Shown: positions 53,592 through 63,423 of the stretch, piece by piece
Layout: each line of letters opens with the position of its first letter
Position numbering within the stretch: the first letter of the stretch is position 1
Origin: Jeotgalibacillus alimentarius
GTDB lineage: Bacteria; Bacillota; Bacilli; Bacillales; Jeotgalibacillaceae
DNA length: 64,000 nucleotides
Direction of reading: 5' to 3'
NCBI RefSeq assembly: GCF_000829445.1
Contig: NZ_JXRQ01000018.1
Span: forward strand, 186,001 to 250,000
Position numbers and translations under genes: made by a program
The notes under the pieces: generated by a model
Told to the model about the DNA's origin: nothing
Database searches by the model: none
The model's input: the letters and a program-made list of their open reading frames with translations, nothing else

Positions 53592-55740
53592 CCTGCATAA
53601 CTTCCTCGTATCCAAGGCGCAGATAAATTTCTTCTATTACTTTTTCAGCAGCTGCCGGTATGACTGTACCCGGCCCAAAGATGGCAGATGCACCATTATT
53701 CAATAAATATGCATAGTCCTGTGCAGGGATGACTCCGCCGATTACGACCATAATATCTTCCCGCTTCCACTTTTTCAGTTCACTCATGAGAGCCGGTACT
53801 AACGTTTTATGACCGGCTGCAAGTGAGCTGACTCCAATCACATGGACATCATTCTCTACAGCCTGAGCTGCAGTTTCTTCAGGCGTCTGGAACAACGGAC
53901 CGATATCCACATCAAAACCAAGGTCTGCAAAGGCAGTGGAAATCACTTTTGCCCCCCGGTCATGTCCGTCCTGACCCATTTTGGCAATTAAAATTCTCGG
54001 CCTTCTTCCTTCATTGTCCATAAAGGCCTGAGTCATCTCACGAACATTGTCAATCGCATCTGCATCAGAATAGGCATCACTGTAGACACCGCTGACTGAC
54101 CGGATCACTGCCTGATGTCTTCCGCTTACTTTTTCAACTGCGTCTGAGATTTCTCCAAGTGTGGCTCTTAGTCTGGCAGCATGAATGGCTTTTTCAAGCA
54201 GATTCTCTTCACCCGACTCAGCAGCTTCAGTCAGCTCGTTTAGCGCTTCAGTCACTGCTGTTTCATCCCGTTCATCACGCATTCTTTGTATCCGTTCAAT
54301 CTGTCCCTGTCGCACTTTCTCATTATCAATTGATAAAATATCCATTTCATCTTCCTGATCCAGACGGAAACGGTTCACTCCAATAATCACTTCTTTACCT
54401 GAATCAATTTTCGCCTGTCTTTTAGCAGCGGCTTCTTCAATACGCATTTTTGGCAGACCGGTTTCAATCGCTTTTGTCATGCCGCCAAGAGATTCGATTT
54501 CTTCAATATGAGCCCATGCTTTATCCATGAGCTGCTGAGTAAGAGATTCAACATAATAAGAGCCTCCCCATGGATCGATGACATTCGTAATACCCGTTTC
54601 TTCCTGCAGGTAAAGCTGCGTATTTCTTGCAATTCTGGCTGAGAAGTCAGTCGGCAGCGCAATTGCTTCATCGAGCGCATTCGTATGAAGTGACTGCGTG
54701 TGCCCCATCGCAGCAGCGTGTGCTTCCATCAATGTCCTCATCACATTGTTATATGGGTCCTGCTCTGTGAGTGACCACCCTGATGTCTGGGAATGTGTCC
54801 GGAGCATCAGCGATTTTGGATTTTCAGGCTTAAAAGGTTTAATCAGCTGCGCCCACATTTTCCTTGCAGCTCTCATCTTTGCGACTTCCATAAAATAATT
54901 CATTCCAATTCCCCAGAAAAAAGAGAGCCTTGGTGCAAACCTGTCAATATCAATTCCTGCCTTTAAACCGGTTCTAACATATTCAAGACCGTCAGCGAGC
55001 GTATAAGCCAGCTCAACATCAGCAGGTGCCCCGGCTTCCTGAATATGATAACCGGAAATCGAGATTGAATTGAACTTTGGCATATGTCCTGCTGTATATG
55101 AAAAGATGTCAGCAATAATCTTCATGGACATCTCAGGAGGGTATATATACGTGTTTCTCACCATATATTCCTTCAGAATATCGTTTTGTATTGTACCTGA
55201 CAGTTTTTCCGGGCTGACTCCCTGCTCTTCTGCTGCAACGATATAAAAAGCCATAATAGGCAGAACTGCACCATTCATTGTCATTGAGACAGACATTTTA
55301 TCAAGTGGAATTCCGTCAAAAAGGATTTTCATATCTTCAACTGAATCAATTGCAACGCCCGCTTTTCCTACATCTCCCGTTACTCTTGGATGGTCTGAAT
55401 CATAGCCCCTGTGAGTGGCAAGGTCGAATGCAACAGATAATCCCTTTTGACCCATTTCAAGGTTTCTGCGGTAAAATGCGTTACTTTCTTCAGCAGTCGA
55501 GAATCCTGCATATTGTCTGATTGTCCACGGTCTTGTCGTATACATGGTCGGGTACGGTCCTCTTGTAAAAGGTGCAGACCCGGGAAGTTCGTTCACATGA
55601 TCCGACTGTTCAATATCTTTTGAAGTATAAATGGACTTGATTTCAATTTCTTCGTTTGTAACCATTGACCGGCTGACGGTCTTATTAGTATTCGTATAAT
55701 CAGACCATTTGAATGAACTTTTCTTAAATTCAGGCTTCAT
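53584..55740 (-). CDS. mutB: Methylmalonyl-CoA mutase, large (catalytic) subunit
   Basis: A 718-residue adenosylcobalamin-dependent enzyme turning (R)-methylmalonyl-CoA into succinyl-CoA. The TIM-barrel substrate domain (about 40-560) contains [25 protein letters not shown] and [19 protein letters not shown]. The C-terminal cobalamin domain (about 585-718) has [11 protein letters not shown], the D-x-H-x-x-G cobalt-ligand motif (His about residue 617), then [16 protein letters not shown] and GGVIPAQDY. It overlaps mutA by 11 nt and meaB by 8 nt, so the operon is tightly coupled. Confidence 0.95.
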   Translation of the reverse strand: MKPEFKKSSFKWSDYTNTNKTVSRSMVTNEEIEIKSIYTSKDIEQSDHVNELPGSAPFTRGPYPTMYTTRPWTIRQYAGFSTAEESNAFYRRNLEMGQKGLSVAFDLATHRGYDSDHPRVTGDVGKAGVAIDSVEDMKILFDGIPLDKMSVSMTMNGAVLPIMAFYIVAAEEQGVSPEKLSGTIQNDILKEYMVRNTYIYPPEMSMKIIADIFSYTAGHMPKFNSISISGYHIQEAGAPADVELAYTLADGLEYVRTGLKAGIDIDRFAPRLSFFWGIGMNYFMEVAKMRAARKMWAQLIKPFKPENPKSLMLRTHSQTSGWSLTEQDPYNNVMRTLMEAHAAAMGHTQSLHTNALDEAIALPTDFSARIARNTQLYLQEETGITNVIDPWGGSYYVESLTQQLMDKAWAHIEEIESLGGMTKAIETGLPKMRIEEAAAKRQAKIDSGKEVIIGVNRFRLDQEDEMDILSIDNEKVRQGQIERIQRMRDERDETAVTEALNELTEAAESGEENLLEKAIHAARLRATLGEISDAVEKVSGRHQAVIRSVSGVYSDAYSDADAIDNVREMTQAFMDNEGRRPRILIAKMGQDGHDRGAKVISTAFADLGFDVDIGPLFQTPEETAAQAVENDVHVIGVSSLAAGHKTLVPALMSELKKWKREDIMVVIGGVIPAQDYAYLLNNGASAIFGPGTVIPAAAEKVIEEIYLRLGYEEVMQDE

Positions 55741-57364
55741 GATGACTTACTCCTTTCTGACCAAACAGTACTTCTTCAAGAAATGCAATCATATCCATAC
55801 CGCTATAAATAACTCCATCAAGTCCTTCAGCCTGAAACTTACCGGCTGCAAAAACCTTTTGCCCTGGTTTTTTAGATTGAATGACATCAGATAAATATTC
55901 TACATAAGCCTCATCTGAACCGCAGACGATTATCACTTGTGCATTATTATTTTTAATCACCGGTACGACCCCTGCAGCTGCAAAAACACCTTTCACAAAA
56001 TCTGTCCGCGGCTTATAATCTTTTAATTCACCCACAGGATAGAGTGTGACGTCCGCCGCTCTCATCGTTTTTACTTTCTGAATGAGCATGTCCCATGAAT
56101 AGCCAGCTGTTTCCGGTATCTGCTCGAGCACATTCTTTTCTGCCGGTGCATATTTGTTCATACCTACTAACGATTGTTTTCTTGTACGCACATCCCGGTC
56201 CCTTTTATCACGGACTGTTTTTATCTCATGCAGGAATTCACTGTAGACATCCTCGAGACCATTTTTTTCTTCAATCTCACAAAATTGTTCCCATGCCTTT
56301 TCAGCAATTTCCTTTGTCAGGTGTTCAACGTAATAGGACCCGCCTGCAGGATCAATCTGATTTTGCAGAAACATCTCTTCCTTTAAGATCAGAAGTATGT
56401 TTCTAGCAGCTCGAATTGCCTGCTGTGACGGTTTTTGATTAAACCAGTCATACGGCTTTGCGCTGATATAATCAGCACCACCGAGTACTGCTGCAAAAGC
56501 TTCATTCCCGCTCCTCAGCATATTCGTGTGTTCATCCTGCGTCAGTTTTGTAAATTGAGCCGTTTCGGCACCTGTAGTCACTGTGTACGAAACACCATAC
56601 TGAGACATAAAATGATGCCAGAGCGCCCGGAAAGCTCTCAGCTTTGAAATTTCCGTAAAGAAATCTGAACCGATTGCAAATTCTACATGTATCTTTGAAC
56701 AGATCTTATCAATATTCCATCCATGCTGATCGGCTTTTCTGATCACACTGCTTGCCTGCGCCAGAATATATGCAAGCTCCTGAATCACACTTGCTCCTTT
56801 TTGATGAATGGAAGCACTTGAGAGGATCACGCTTTTTAATTCGGGGTGCGTCTGATCAATTTCTTTTATTTCATCAAAAGCTTTATCTATTGTTTGATTT
56901 TGAAACTGAGTACCCCAGTCCCTTCCGAGGATTCCTCTTACTTTCCGTTCATTCAGCGCCTGTATCCACGGATGCCCGTCCTGATGTTTTATATAGATAT
57001 GTAAATCTTCTTTTAAGCCAAACAGGCTGGCAGCATCCTGAGCGTTAAAACAGCCGGATGTCTCACTATCTAATGCCACCACTTCGGAACCTCTGGTTAG
57101 CTCTTCTTTTGCAGCTGTAATCAGCTCAGACGATTGAAGTCCAAATACCTGCTGCGCAATAAGCCAATCAGGATTCGATTTCCAGTACCTTGAAATATGG
57201 CTGTCGTCTGTTTCAGGTCTGTCTGTATATAAAGGACGTAAAGTGATCCCTTCCGGCGTCATTTTATTTAATGAGTCAACCGGCTTACCCTTTAACACTT
57301 TTTCAACCTGATCAATCCAGTCCTCATATGAAGCTGCCGGAAATACTGTTTTATTATGATTCAT
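55730..57364 (-). CDS. mutA: Methylmalonyl-CoA mutase, small subunit
   Basis: A 544-residue non-catalytic partner of the large subunit with the same TIM-barrel layout (about 40-420). It has a degenerate C-terminal B12-like domain that lacks D-x-H-x-x-G, as expected for the small subunit. Motifs include [13 protein letters not shown] and [14 protein letters not shown]. The start is ATG 57364, but the only purine-rich site (AAGGGGG) is 22 nt away with a GCTGC/GCAGC hairpin between. If the hairpin forms, the spacing becomes about 9 nt. An in-frame CTG at 57382 is a less likely alternative. First gene of mutA-mutB-meaB, under a predicted cre site. Confidence 0.92.
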   Translation of the reverse strand: MNHNKTVFPAASYEDWIDQVEKVLKGKPVDSLNKMTPEGITLRPLYTDRPETDDSHISRYWKSNPDWLIAQQVFGLQSSELITAAKEELTRGSEVVALDSETSGCFNAQDAASLFGLKEDLHIYIKHQDGHPWIQALNERKVRGILGRDWGTQFQNQTIDKAFDEIKEIDQTHPELKSVILSSASIHQKGASVIQELAYILAQASSVIRKADQHGWNIDKICSKIHVEFAIGSDFFTEISKLRAFRALWHHFMSQYGVSYTVTTGAETAQFTKLTQDEHTNMLRSGNEAFAAVLGGADYISAKPYDWFNQKPSQQAIRAARNILLILKEEMFLQNQIDPAGGSYYVEHLTKEIAEKAWEQFCEIEEKNGLEDVYSEFLHEIKTVRDKRDRDVRTRKQSLVGMNKYAPAEKNVLEQIPETAGYSWDMLIQKVKTMRAADVTLYPVGELKDYKPRTDFVKGVFAAAGVVPVIKNNNAQVIIVCGSDEAYVEYLSDVIQSKKPGQKVFAAGKFQAEGLDGVIYSGMDMIAFLEEVLFGQKGVSHHEA

Positions 57365-57370
57365 ATCGTT

Positions 57371-57391
57371 GCTGCTGAGCAGCTTTCCCCC
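57371..57391 (-). promoter_or_regulatory. mutA ribosome-binding site with intervening hairpin
   Basis: GGGGG (57391-57387) and the ATG (57364) are separated by GCTGC-TCA-GCAGC (57383-57371). Looping out the 13-nt hairpin would bring the sites to normal distance. Confidence 0.5.
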
Positions 57392-57393
57392 TT

Positions 57394-57410
57394 ATGTAAT
57401 CGTTTTCAAT
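57394..57410 (-). promoter_or_regulatory. cre site (CcpA operator) upstream of mutA
   Basis: The + strand reads ATGTAATCGTTTTCAAT, which fits the extended cre consensus WTGNAANCGNWNNCAWW at every fixed position. It lies just downstream of the predicted mutA transcription start. Confidence 0.7.
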
Positions 57411-57422
57411 TCTATCTATACC

Positions 57423-57451
57423 AGTATAGTGAAAAGTTAGGACATTGAAAA
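57423..57451 (-). promoter_or_regulatory. Predicted promoter of mutA-mutB-meaB
   Basis: On the - strand, TTTTCA at 57451-57446, 17 nt, TATACT at 57428-57423. The -10 lies in a CTATAC-CA-GTATAG dyad. The -35 overlaps the T-run of the bkd terminator. Confidence 0.55.
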
Positions 57452-57477
57452 GAGAGCCGCCAGTATAAACTGACGGC
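57446..57477 (-). terminator. bkd operon terminator
   Basis: GCCGTCAGT / ACTGGCGGC stem (one G-U pair) with a 4-nt loop, followed on the - strand by TCTCTTTTC, 10 bp after the bkdB stop. Confidence 0.75.
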
Positions 57478-57486
57478 CTGAGCTAA

Positions 57487-58773
57487 TTAATATACAGAAG
57501 TATTTTCAGATGTATTTTCTAAGATTTCTTTTACGCGCTGTAGGAACCTTCCGCATACAAGACCATCAAGTACGCGGTGGTCAAGTGAAAGACAAAGGTT
57601 AACCATGTCGCGTACGGCGATCATGCCATTATTCATCACTACAGGCTTTTTCACAATTGATTCCACCTGCAAAATCGCTGCCTGCGGGTGATTGATAATA
57701 CCCATAGACTGTACAGAACCGAATGAGCCGGTATTATTGACTGTGAAGGTACCGCCCTGCATTTCTTCAGACTTCAACTTGCCTGCACGTACTTTCCCTG
57801 CAAGCTCATTAATTTCACGGCCGATCCCTTTAATTGTTTTTTCATCTGCATGCTTGATAACCGGTACAAATAACGCATCGTCTGTTGCAACTGCGATAGA
57901 GATATTAATATCTTTTTTCTGGATGATTTTATCCCCGGCCCACATTGAATTCATTTGAGGGAATTCTTTCAGTGCCTGCGCTACTGCTTTTACAAAGAAT
58001 GCGAAATACGTAATATTAAATCCTTCTTTTTGCTTGAATTCACCTTTGATCGAATCACGATATTGAACAAGATTTGTAACATCCACTTCCATCATTGTCC
58101 ACGCATGAGGTGCTTCGTGCTTACTTTTCAGCATGTTGGCTGCAATCTCTTTTCTGACACCGGTAACTGGAATTTCAATATCCCCAGGTGCAGATGGGAT
58201 ATCCTGCGTCGGTGCAGCAGGCTTCGGCGCCTGGGCTGCAGGCTTCTGCTCAGGTGCAGATTCAGCCGGTTTTTGTTCTGCCGTTGGAATTTCTCCTGAA
58301 TCAATGATTTTTTGAAGGTCTTTTCTTGTGATGCGCCCTTCTTTTCCTGAGCCTTCAACAAGAGACAGGTCAATGCCGTGCTCCTGTGACATTTTCATCA
58401 CAGCAGGTGAGAATCTTGCACCCGTCTGTTTCGTTTGAGGTTTCTTTGCATCAGATGCGGGCTTTTTCTCATTTGAAGCCGGCTCCTCAGTTTTCTCATC
58501 TTCTTTTTCAGCAGGCTCCTCTGCAGATCCGCCTTCTACTTCGATAGAACAGATGACTTCTCCGACTTCAAGTGTATCACCTTCATTTGCGATCAGTTCT
58601 TTGATTATGCCTGTAAAAGAAGATGGCACTTCAGCATTTACTTTATCTGTATTAACTTCAGCAATTGGATCGTATTTATTAACAGAATCCCCTGGCTGAA
58701 CAAGCCATTTTTCAATCGTACCCTCAGTAACTGATTCACCAAGCTGAGGCATCGTCATTTTTTCAATACCCAA
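57487..58773 (-). CDS. bkdB: Branched-chain 2-oxoacid dehydrogenase E2 (dihydrolipoyl acyltransferase)
   Basis: A 428-residue E2 core. It has an N-terminal lipoyl domain with the lipoylated Lys in EVNTDKVNAEVPS (about residue 44), an acidic/Pro-Ala linker (about 80-115), a peripheral-subunit-binding domain (ARFSPAVMKMSQEHGIDLSLVEGSGKEGRITRKDL, about 122-156), a second Ala/Pro/Gln-rich linker, and the catalytic domain (about 200-428) ending in SLDHRVLDGLVCGRFL with the catalytic His and Asp. It transfers branched acyl groups to CoA. Last gene of the bkd operon. Confidence 0.95.
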   Translation of the reverse strand: MGIEKMTMPQLGESVTEGTIEKWLVQPGDSVNKYDPIAEVNTDKVNAEVPSSFTGIIKELIANEGDTLEVGEVICSIEVEGGSAEEPAEKEDEKTEEPASNEKKPASDAKKPQTKQTGARFSPAVMKMSQEHGIDLSLVEGSGKEGRITRKDLQKIIDSGEIPTAEQKPAESAPEQKPAAQAPKPAAPTQDIPSAPGDIEIPVTGVRKEIAANMLKSKHEAPHAWTMMEVDVTNLVQYRDSIKGEFKQKEGFNITYFAFFVKAVAQALKEFPQMNSMWAGDKIIQKKDINISIAVATDDALFVPVIKHADEKTIKGIGREINELAGKVRAGKLKSEEMQGGTFTVNNTGSFGSVQSMGIINHPQAAILQVESIVKKPVVMNNGMIAVRDMVNLCLSLDHRVLDGLVCGRFLQRVKEILENTSENTSVY

Positions 58774-58825
58774 GGAAATAGCCTCCTTTTTTGTTGTCCT
58801 CTGCTAAAAGATTTAACAGAGCTGA

Positions 58826-59809
58826 TTAATATTCAGCAAGTTCTTTCATCGCTTTTTCAACTTTATCAGGGTTGACCATAAAGAATTTCTCCATTGTAGG
58901 TGCATATGGCATTGCGGGCACATCAGGCCCTGCAAGTCGCATAATTGGTGCGTCAAGGTCAAAAAGACAGTTTTCAGCGATAATGGCAGATACTTCTCCC
59001 ATAATGCTTCCCTCTTTCGTATCTTCAGTTAACAATAGTACTTTACCTGTTTTTGAAGCAGCTTCAATGATCGCTTCTTTATCTAAAGGATAGATGGTAC
59101 GAAGGTCAAGCACGTGTACGCTGTAACCGTCTTCACCCAGGCGCTCTGCAGCCTGCAGTGCAAAGTGTACGCATAATCCGTAAGTAATCACTGTAATATC
59201 TTCACCTTCACGTTTCACATCTGCTTTACCGATCTCAATTGTATAATCTTCATCAGGCACTTCACCCTTAATCAGACGGTAGGCACGCTTATGCTCAAAG
59301 AACATTACCGGATCATCATCACGGATCGCGGCTTTCAGCAGACCTTTTACATCGTGTGGTGTTGAAGGCATCACAATTTTCAGCCCCGGCTGATTTGCAA
59401 ATACGGCTTCAACAGATTGAGAATGATACAGCGCACCATGTACACCGCCACCATAAGGAGCTCTGATCACCATTGGACAGCTCCAATCGTTATTGGAACG
59501 GTAACGGATTTTTGCTGCTTCAGAGATAATCTGGTTCACAGCAGGCATAATAAAGTCTGCAAATTGCATTTCGGCAATAGGACGCATTCCGTACATAGCT
59601 GCCCCGATTCCAACTCCTGCGATGGCAGATTCTGCAAGAGGTGTATCAATTACACGGTCTTCTCCGAATTGGTCGTATAATCCATTGGTTGCTTTGAATA
59701 CGCCACCTTTTTTTCCAACATCTTCACCAAGGACAAACACGCGCTCGTCCCGTTCCATCTCTTCTTTCATTGCTAATGTAACAGCGTCAATATATGACAT
59801 TACCGGCAT
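58826..59809 (-). CDS. bkdAB: Branched-chain 2-oxoacid dehydrogenase E1 beta subunit
   Basis: A 327-residue transketolase-like beta subunit. Motifs are VFVLGEDVGKKGGVFKAT near the N-terminus, DTPLAESAIAGVGIGAAMYGMRPIAEMQFADF and the APYGGGVHGALYHSQSVEA loop, with the C-terminal transketolase domain (about 195-315). It forms the ThDP-dependent E1 with BkdAA and decarboxylates 2-oxoisovalerate and related acids. The gap to bkdB is 52 bp and to bkdAA 14 bp. Confidence 0.95.
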   Translation of the reverse strand: MPVMSYIDAVTLAMKEEMERDERVFVLGEDVGKKGGVFKATNGLYDQFGEDRVIDTPLAESAIAGVGIGAAMYGMRPIAEMQFADFIMPAVNQIISEAAKIRYRSNNDWSCPMVIRAPYGGGVHGALYHSQSVEAVFANQPGLKIVMPSTPHDVKGLLKAAIRDDDPVMFFEHKRAYRLIKGEVPDEDYTIEIGKADVKREGEDITVITYGLCVHFALQAAERLGEDGYSVHVLDLRTIYPLDKEAIIEAASKTGKVLLLTEDTKEGSIMGEVSAIIAENCLFDLDAPIMRLAGPDVPAMPYAPTMEKFFMVNPDKVEKAMKELAEY

Positions 59810-59823
59810 CGGTTTATCCTCCT

Positions 59824-60822
59824 TTATTCTTGTTCTGCGTATACGTATTTTAAAGCTGATTCAGCATCTGCATATGGTGCCTTTTCAGCATAATCAGTTG
59901 CTTCATTTACTTCTTTCATAATCCGGTCGTTGATTTCTTTTTCAAGCTCATCATCCATAACACCATTCTCTTTCAGATAAGCACCAAATGTAATAATCGG
60001 ATCAAGAGATTTCGCTTTGGCTACTTCATCAGGAGAACGGTATGCGCGGTCATCATCATCTGATGAGTGCGCAGTCAGACGGTAAGAAACCGTTTCGACT
60101 AATGTCGGACCTTCACCGCGGCGGCCTCTGTCGGCTGCTTCTTTCACAGCTTTGTATACTTCAAGCGGATCATTACCATCTACTGTAATACCCGGCATTC
60201 CGTACCCGATCGCACGGTCAGATACGTTTTCACATGCAAGCTGCTTTTCGATTGGTACAGAGATTGCGTATTTGTTGTTTTCACACATGAAAATAACGGG
60301 CAATTTATGTACCCCTGCAAAGTTAGCACCTTCATGGAAATCTCCCTGGTTAGAAGAGCCTTCCCCGAAAGTTACAAATGTAACGAGGTCTTTTTTCTCC
60401 ATTTTACCTGCAAGAGCAAGTCCAACAGCATGTGGAACCTGCGTGGTTACAGGTGATGACCCGGTTACAATCCGTTTTGCTTTGTGACCGAAATGTCCGG
60501 GCATCTGACGGCCCCCTGAGTTAGGATCTTCTGCCTTTGCAAATCCTGACAGCATCAGTTCACGGGCAGTCATACCAAAATGAAGAACTACCCCCATATC
60601 TCTATAGTAAGGAAGAGCATAATCTTTTTCTGTATCAAGTGCATAAGCTGCTCCAACCTGTGCAGCTTCCTGTCCCTGACATGAAATAACAAATGGAATT
60701 TTACCTGAACGGTTTAATAGCCACATACGTTCGTCAATTCGTCTTGCCATTAACATTGTTTCATAGATTTTCAATACATCATCATTTGTCAGGCCTAATT
60801 CTTCGTGACGTGAATTTGACAT
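59824..60822 (-). CDS. bkdAA: Branched-chain 2-oxoacid dehydrogenase E1 alpha subunit
   Basis: A 332-residue ThDP-binding E1 alpha (B. subtilis BkdAA has 330 residues). Motifs are RRIDERMWLLNRSGKIPF, the thiamine-diphosphate motif GEGSSNQGDFHEGANFAGVHKLPVIFMCENN (GDG-like start, about residues 160-190), and the phosphorylation-loop-like RLTAHSSDDDDRAYR. The ATG at 60822 has GGAGGCGA about 8-10 nt upstream; the open frame continues 47 codons into lpdV without further signals. Confidence 0.94.
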   Translation of the reverse strand: MSNSRHEELGLTNDDVLKIYETMLMARRIDERMWLLNRSGKIPFVISCQGQEAAQVGAAYALDTEKDYALPYYRDMGVVLHFGMTARELMLSGFAKAEDPNSGGRQMPGHFGHKAKRIVTGSSPVTTQVPHAVGLALAGKMEKKDLVTFVTFGEGSSNQGDFHEGANFAGVHKLPVIFMCENNKYAISVPIEKQLACENVSDRAIGYGMPGITVDGNDPLEVYKAVKEAADRGRRGEGPTLVETVSYRLTAHSSDDDDRAYRSPDEVAKAKSLDPIITFGAYLKENGVMDDELEKEINDRIMKEVNEATDYAEKAPYADAESALKYVYAEQE

Positions 60823-60841
60823 TTTACTTTCGCCTCCTGCA

Positions 60842-62263
60842 TTAAGAATGAATTGCTTTACCATCAACTGCGAGTGCTGCTTCACCGATCGCTTCACTGA
60901 GCGTTGGGTGCGGGTGAATCGTCTGTCCGACTTCCCATGGTGTTGCATCAAGCACTTTTGCAAGACCCGCTTCAGAAATCATATCTGTTACATGAGGTCC
61001 AATCATATGAACGCCTAAGATATCATTTGAAGCTTTGTCAGCAATAATTTTCACAAAACCATCTGACTTTCCGAATACAAGAGCTTTACCGATTGCTTTA
61101 AACGGAAATTTACCAACCTTTACATTGTAGCCTTCATCCTTCGCCTGCTGCTCAGTCAAGCCTACGCTTGCTGCTTCGGGACTTGAATAAATACATTTTG
61201 ATACCAGGCTGTAATCGATTGGGTCAATGTCCATATTTGCGATATGTTCAACCGCATGAATCCCTTCATGTGAAGCCACATGAGCCAGCTGTAATCCGCC
61301 GATCACATCACCAATCGCATAAATATGAGATTCCTTTGTCTGAAGTTTATTATTTACTTTAATAAATCCGTTTTCGACCTGAATATCTGTGTTTTCAAGT
61401 CCAATACCTTCAGTATTTGCACTGCGGCCAACTGAAACAAGAATTTTTTCTGCTGTATAGGTAACCGTTTCACCTTTTACTTCAGCTGAAATTGACACTT
61501 TGTCTCCAGTAGATGCACTCTCAGGATCCACTTTGGCTGAAGTGACAATTGAAATTCCTTTTTTCTTCAGAAGCTTTTCCATTTCTTTTGATACATCGCT
61601 GTCTTCAGTCGGAATAATACGGTCCGCATACTCAAGCACAGTTACTTCAACACCAAAGTCATTTAACATTGAAGCCCATTCGATTCCGATCACACCGCCA
61701 CCTACGATGATGATAGACTTTGGAAGCTCTTCAAGCTCTAACGTTTCATCGGAGCTCAGGATATGCTTGCCGTCAATTTCAAGACCTGGCAGAGACCGTG
61801 GTCTAGAGCCGGTTGCGACAATCACATTTTTCGGTATGAGCATTTCATTTTCTGTACCATCAGTCATTTCCACTGACACGGTACCGGGCATCGGAGAGAA
61901 AATAGATGGTCCAAGAATTCTTCCAAATCCATCAAACACATCGATTTTCCCCTGCTTCATCAGATGCTGTACACCTTTATGGAGCTGGTCTACAATGGCC
62001 TGTTTTCTTTGCTGTACTTTCGTAAAGTTTAAAACGGCTTCGCTGATCTCAACACCAAATTCCTCTGCATTCTTTGCTGTTGCGAAAACTTCAGCGCTTC
62101 TTAAAAGGGCTTTACTCGGTATACAGCCTCTATGAAGACACGTACCGCCTATCTTTCCTTTTTCTACGATCGCTGTTTTTATTCCAAGCTGTGAAGCCCT
62201 GATTGCAGCGACGTATCCGCCAGTACCGCCTCCGATAATGACCAGATCATATTCTTCTGCCAT
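60842..62263 (-). CDS. lpdV: Dihydrolipoyl dehydrogenase E3 of the bkd complex
   Basis: A 473-residue flavoprotein that reoxidises the E2 lipoamide with NAD+. The FAD motif GGGTGGYVAAIRASQLG is at about residues 11-27 and the redox-active disulfide in GGTCLHRGCIPSKALL (about 39-54). The NAD motif is VGGGVIGIEWASML, and the C-terminal catalytic pair is in HPHPTLSEA (His/Glu). It sits between buk and bkdAA, as in B. subtilis. Confidence 0.95.
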   Translation of the reverse strand: MAEEYDLVIIGGGTGGYVAAIRASQLGIKTAIVEKGKIGGTCLHRGCIPSKALLRSAEVFATAKNAEEFGVEISEAVLNFTKVQQRKQAIVDQLHKGVQHLMKQGKIDVFDGFGRILGPSIFSPMPGTVSVEMTDGTENEMLIPKNVIVATGSRPRSLPGLEIDGKHILSSDETLELEELPKSIIIVGGGVIGIEWASMLNDFGVEVTVLEYADRIIPTEDSDVSKEMEKLLKKKGISIVTSAKVDPESASTGDKVSISAEVKGETVTYTAEKILVSVGRSANTEGIGLENTDIQVENGFIKVNNKLQTKESHIYAIGDVIGGLQLAHVASHEGIHAVEHIANMDIDPIDYSLVSKCIYSSPEAASVGLTEQQAKDEGYNVKVGKFPFKAIGKALVFGKSDGFVKIIADKASNDILGVHMIGPHVTDMISEAGLAKVLDATPWEVGQTIHPHPTLSEAIGEAALAVDGKAIHS

Positions 62264-62274
62264 GTTGATTCCTC

Positions 62275-63360
62275 CTAGTTCGCTGAATATATTTTTGCAG
62301 ATTCTTCATTACGCAATACTCTGAGTGCACCCTCAGCGAGTGCCTGCAGTTCATTTTCACCAGGCTGAACAATCACATCAGCAATCCAGTCAACGCGATT
62401 ACTGATCAGCTCAACAAACTCTTTTCCATACGCAAGTCCACCAGTCAGGATAATCGCATCAGCCTTCCCGCTGACAGCTGCAGCTGCAGCACCGATTTCC
62501 TTCGCTACCTGATAGGCCATTGCATCATATACCTGTTTTGCTTTTGCGTCCCCATTTTGAATCATCTGCTCAACTTTTACTGCATCATTGGTTCCCAGAT
62601 AACCTACAAGACCACCCTGGCCAACAAGCATTTTCATAATTTCTTCTCTATAGTAATTTCCTGAAAAACATAACTCAACCAGATCTCCAGCCGGTACGGT
62701 GCCTGCCCGCTCCGGACTGAATGGCCCATCCCCGTGCAGTCCGTTATTCACATCAATCACCCGTCCATTTTGATGAATACCTACAGTAATACCTCCGCCC
62801 ATATGTGTCACGATAAAGGTCGATTCACTGTATGGTTTATCGATTTCTTTTGCTACACGGCGGGCAACTGCTTTTTGATTCAGCGCATGAAAAATACTTT
62901 TACGTTCAATTAATGAAAACCCTGAAACCCTTGCAGTATCTGATAGTTCATCTACTACAACAGGGTCCACAATAAACGAAGGAATATTCAGCCCGCCGGC
63001 AATTTCAAAAGCAATAATGCCGCCAAGGTTAGAAGCATGCTGACCGGAGTACCCCTGTCTCAGATCTTTAAGCATTGCATCATTTACGCTGTACGTACCG
63101 CCTTCAATCGGTCTGAGAAGCCCTCCACGGCCACAGACGGCATCGAGTTTGGATACATTCATTCCTTCTTCATCAAGTGCTTCAAGTATGGTTCTCTTTC
63201 TAAACTGATACTGGTCAATAATTTTTTCAAATTGATCAATCTCAGCAGTTTCATGGCGAATTGTTTTTTCCAAAATGGCAGTTTCATTGTCAAAGATCCC
63301 TATCTTTGTAGATGTGGATCCCGGATTGATAACTAATATACGGTATTGTTGATCCTGCAC
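62275..63360 (-). CDS. buk: Butyrate kinase / branched-chain fatty-acid kinase
   Basis: A 361-residue ASKHA acetokinase-family enzyme that forms ATP and (branched) fatty acid from acyl phosphates. Visible motifs are [14 protein letters not shown] (about residues 10-23), [39 protein letters not shown] (about 181-219) and the phosphate-site [10 protein letters not shown]. In the bkd operon it provides an energy-yielding outlet for branched acyl groups, along with a Ptb gene expected outside the window. Starts at ATG 63360 and is followed after 11 bp by lpdV. Confidence 0.93.
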   Translation of the reverse strand: MQDQQYRILVINPGSTSTKIGIFDNETAILEKTIRHETAEIDQFEKIIDQYQFRKRTILEALDEEGMNVSKLDAVCGRGGLLRPIEGGTYSVNDAMLKDLRQGYSGQHASNLGGIIAFEIAGGLNIPSFIVDPVVVDELSDTARVSGFSLIERKSIFHALNQKAVARRVAKEIDKPYSESTFIVTHMGGGITVGIHQNGRVIDVNNGLHGDGPFSPERAGTVPAGDLVELCFSGNYYREEIMKMLVGQGGLVGYLGTNDAVKVEQMIQNGDAKAKQVYDAMAYQVAKEIGAAAAAVSGKADAIILTGGLAYGKEFVELISNRVDWIADVIVQPGENELQALAEGALRVLRNEESAKIYSAN

Positions 63361-63383
63361 GTTATTCCCTCCAACCTACAGAC

Positions 63384-63412
63384 CGATGCACCCGCTTTGC
63401 AGGTGCATCAGT
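63384..63412 (-). repeat. Intercistronic hairpin between bcd and buk
   Basis: GATGCACC / GGGTGCATC pair across an 8-10-nt loop in the 63-bp gap. No T-run follows on the - strand, so an mRNA processing or stability role is more likely than termination. Confidence 0.5.
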
Positions 63413-63423
63413 TTATTCAAAAA

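Noticed and set aside
61500-62135. 211-codon + strand frame opposite lpdV
   Set aside because: Shadow of the conserved lpdV codon pattern; no Shine-Dalgarno sequence, no recognisable domain.
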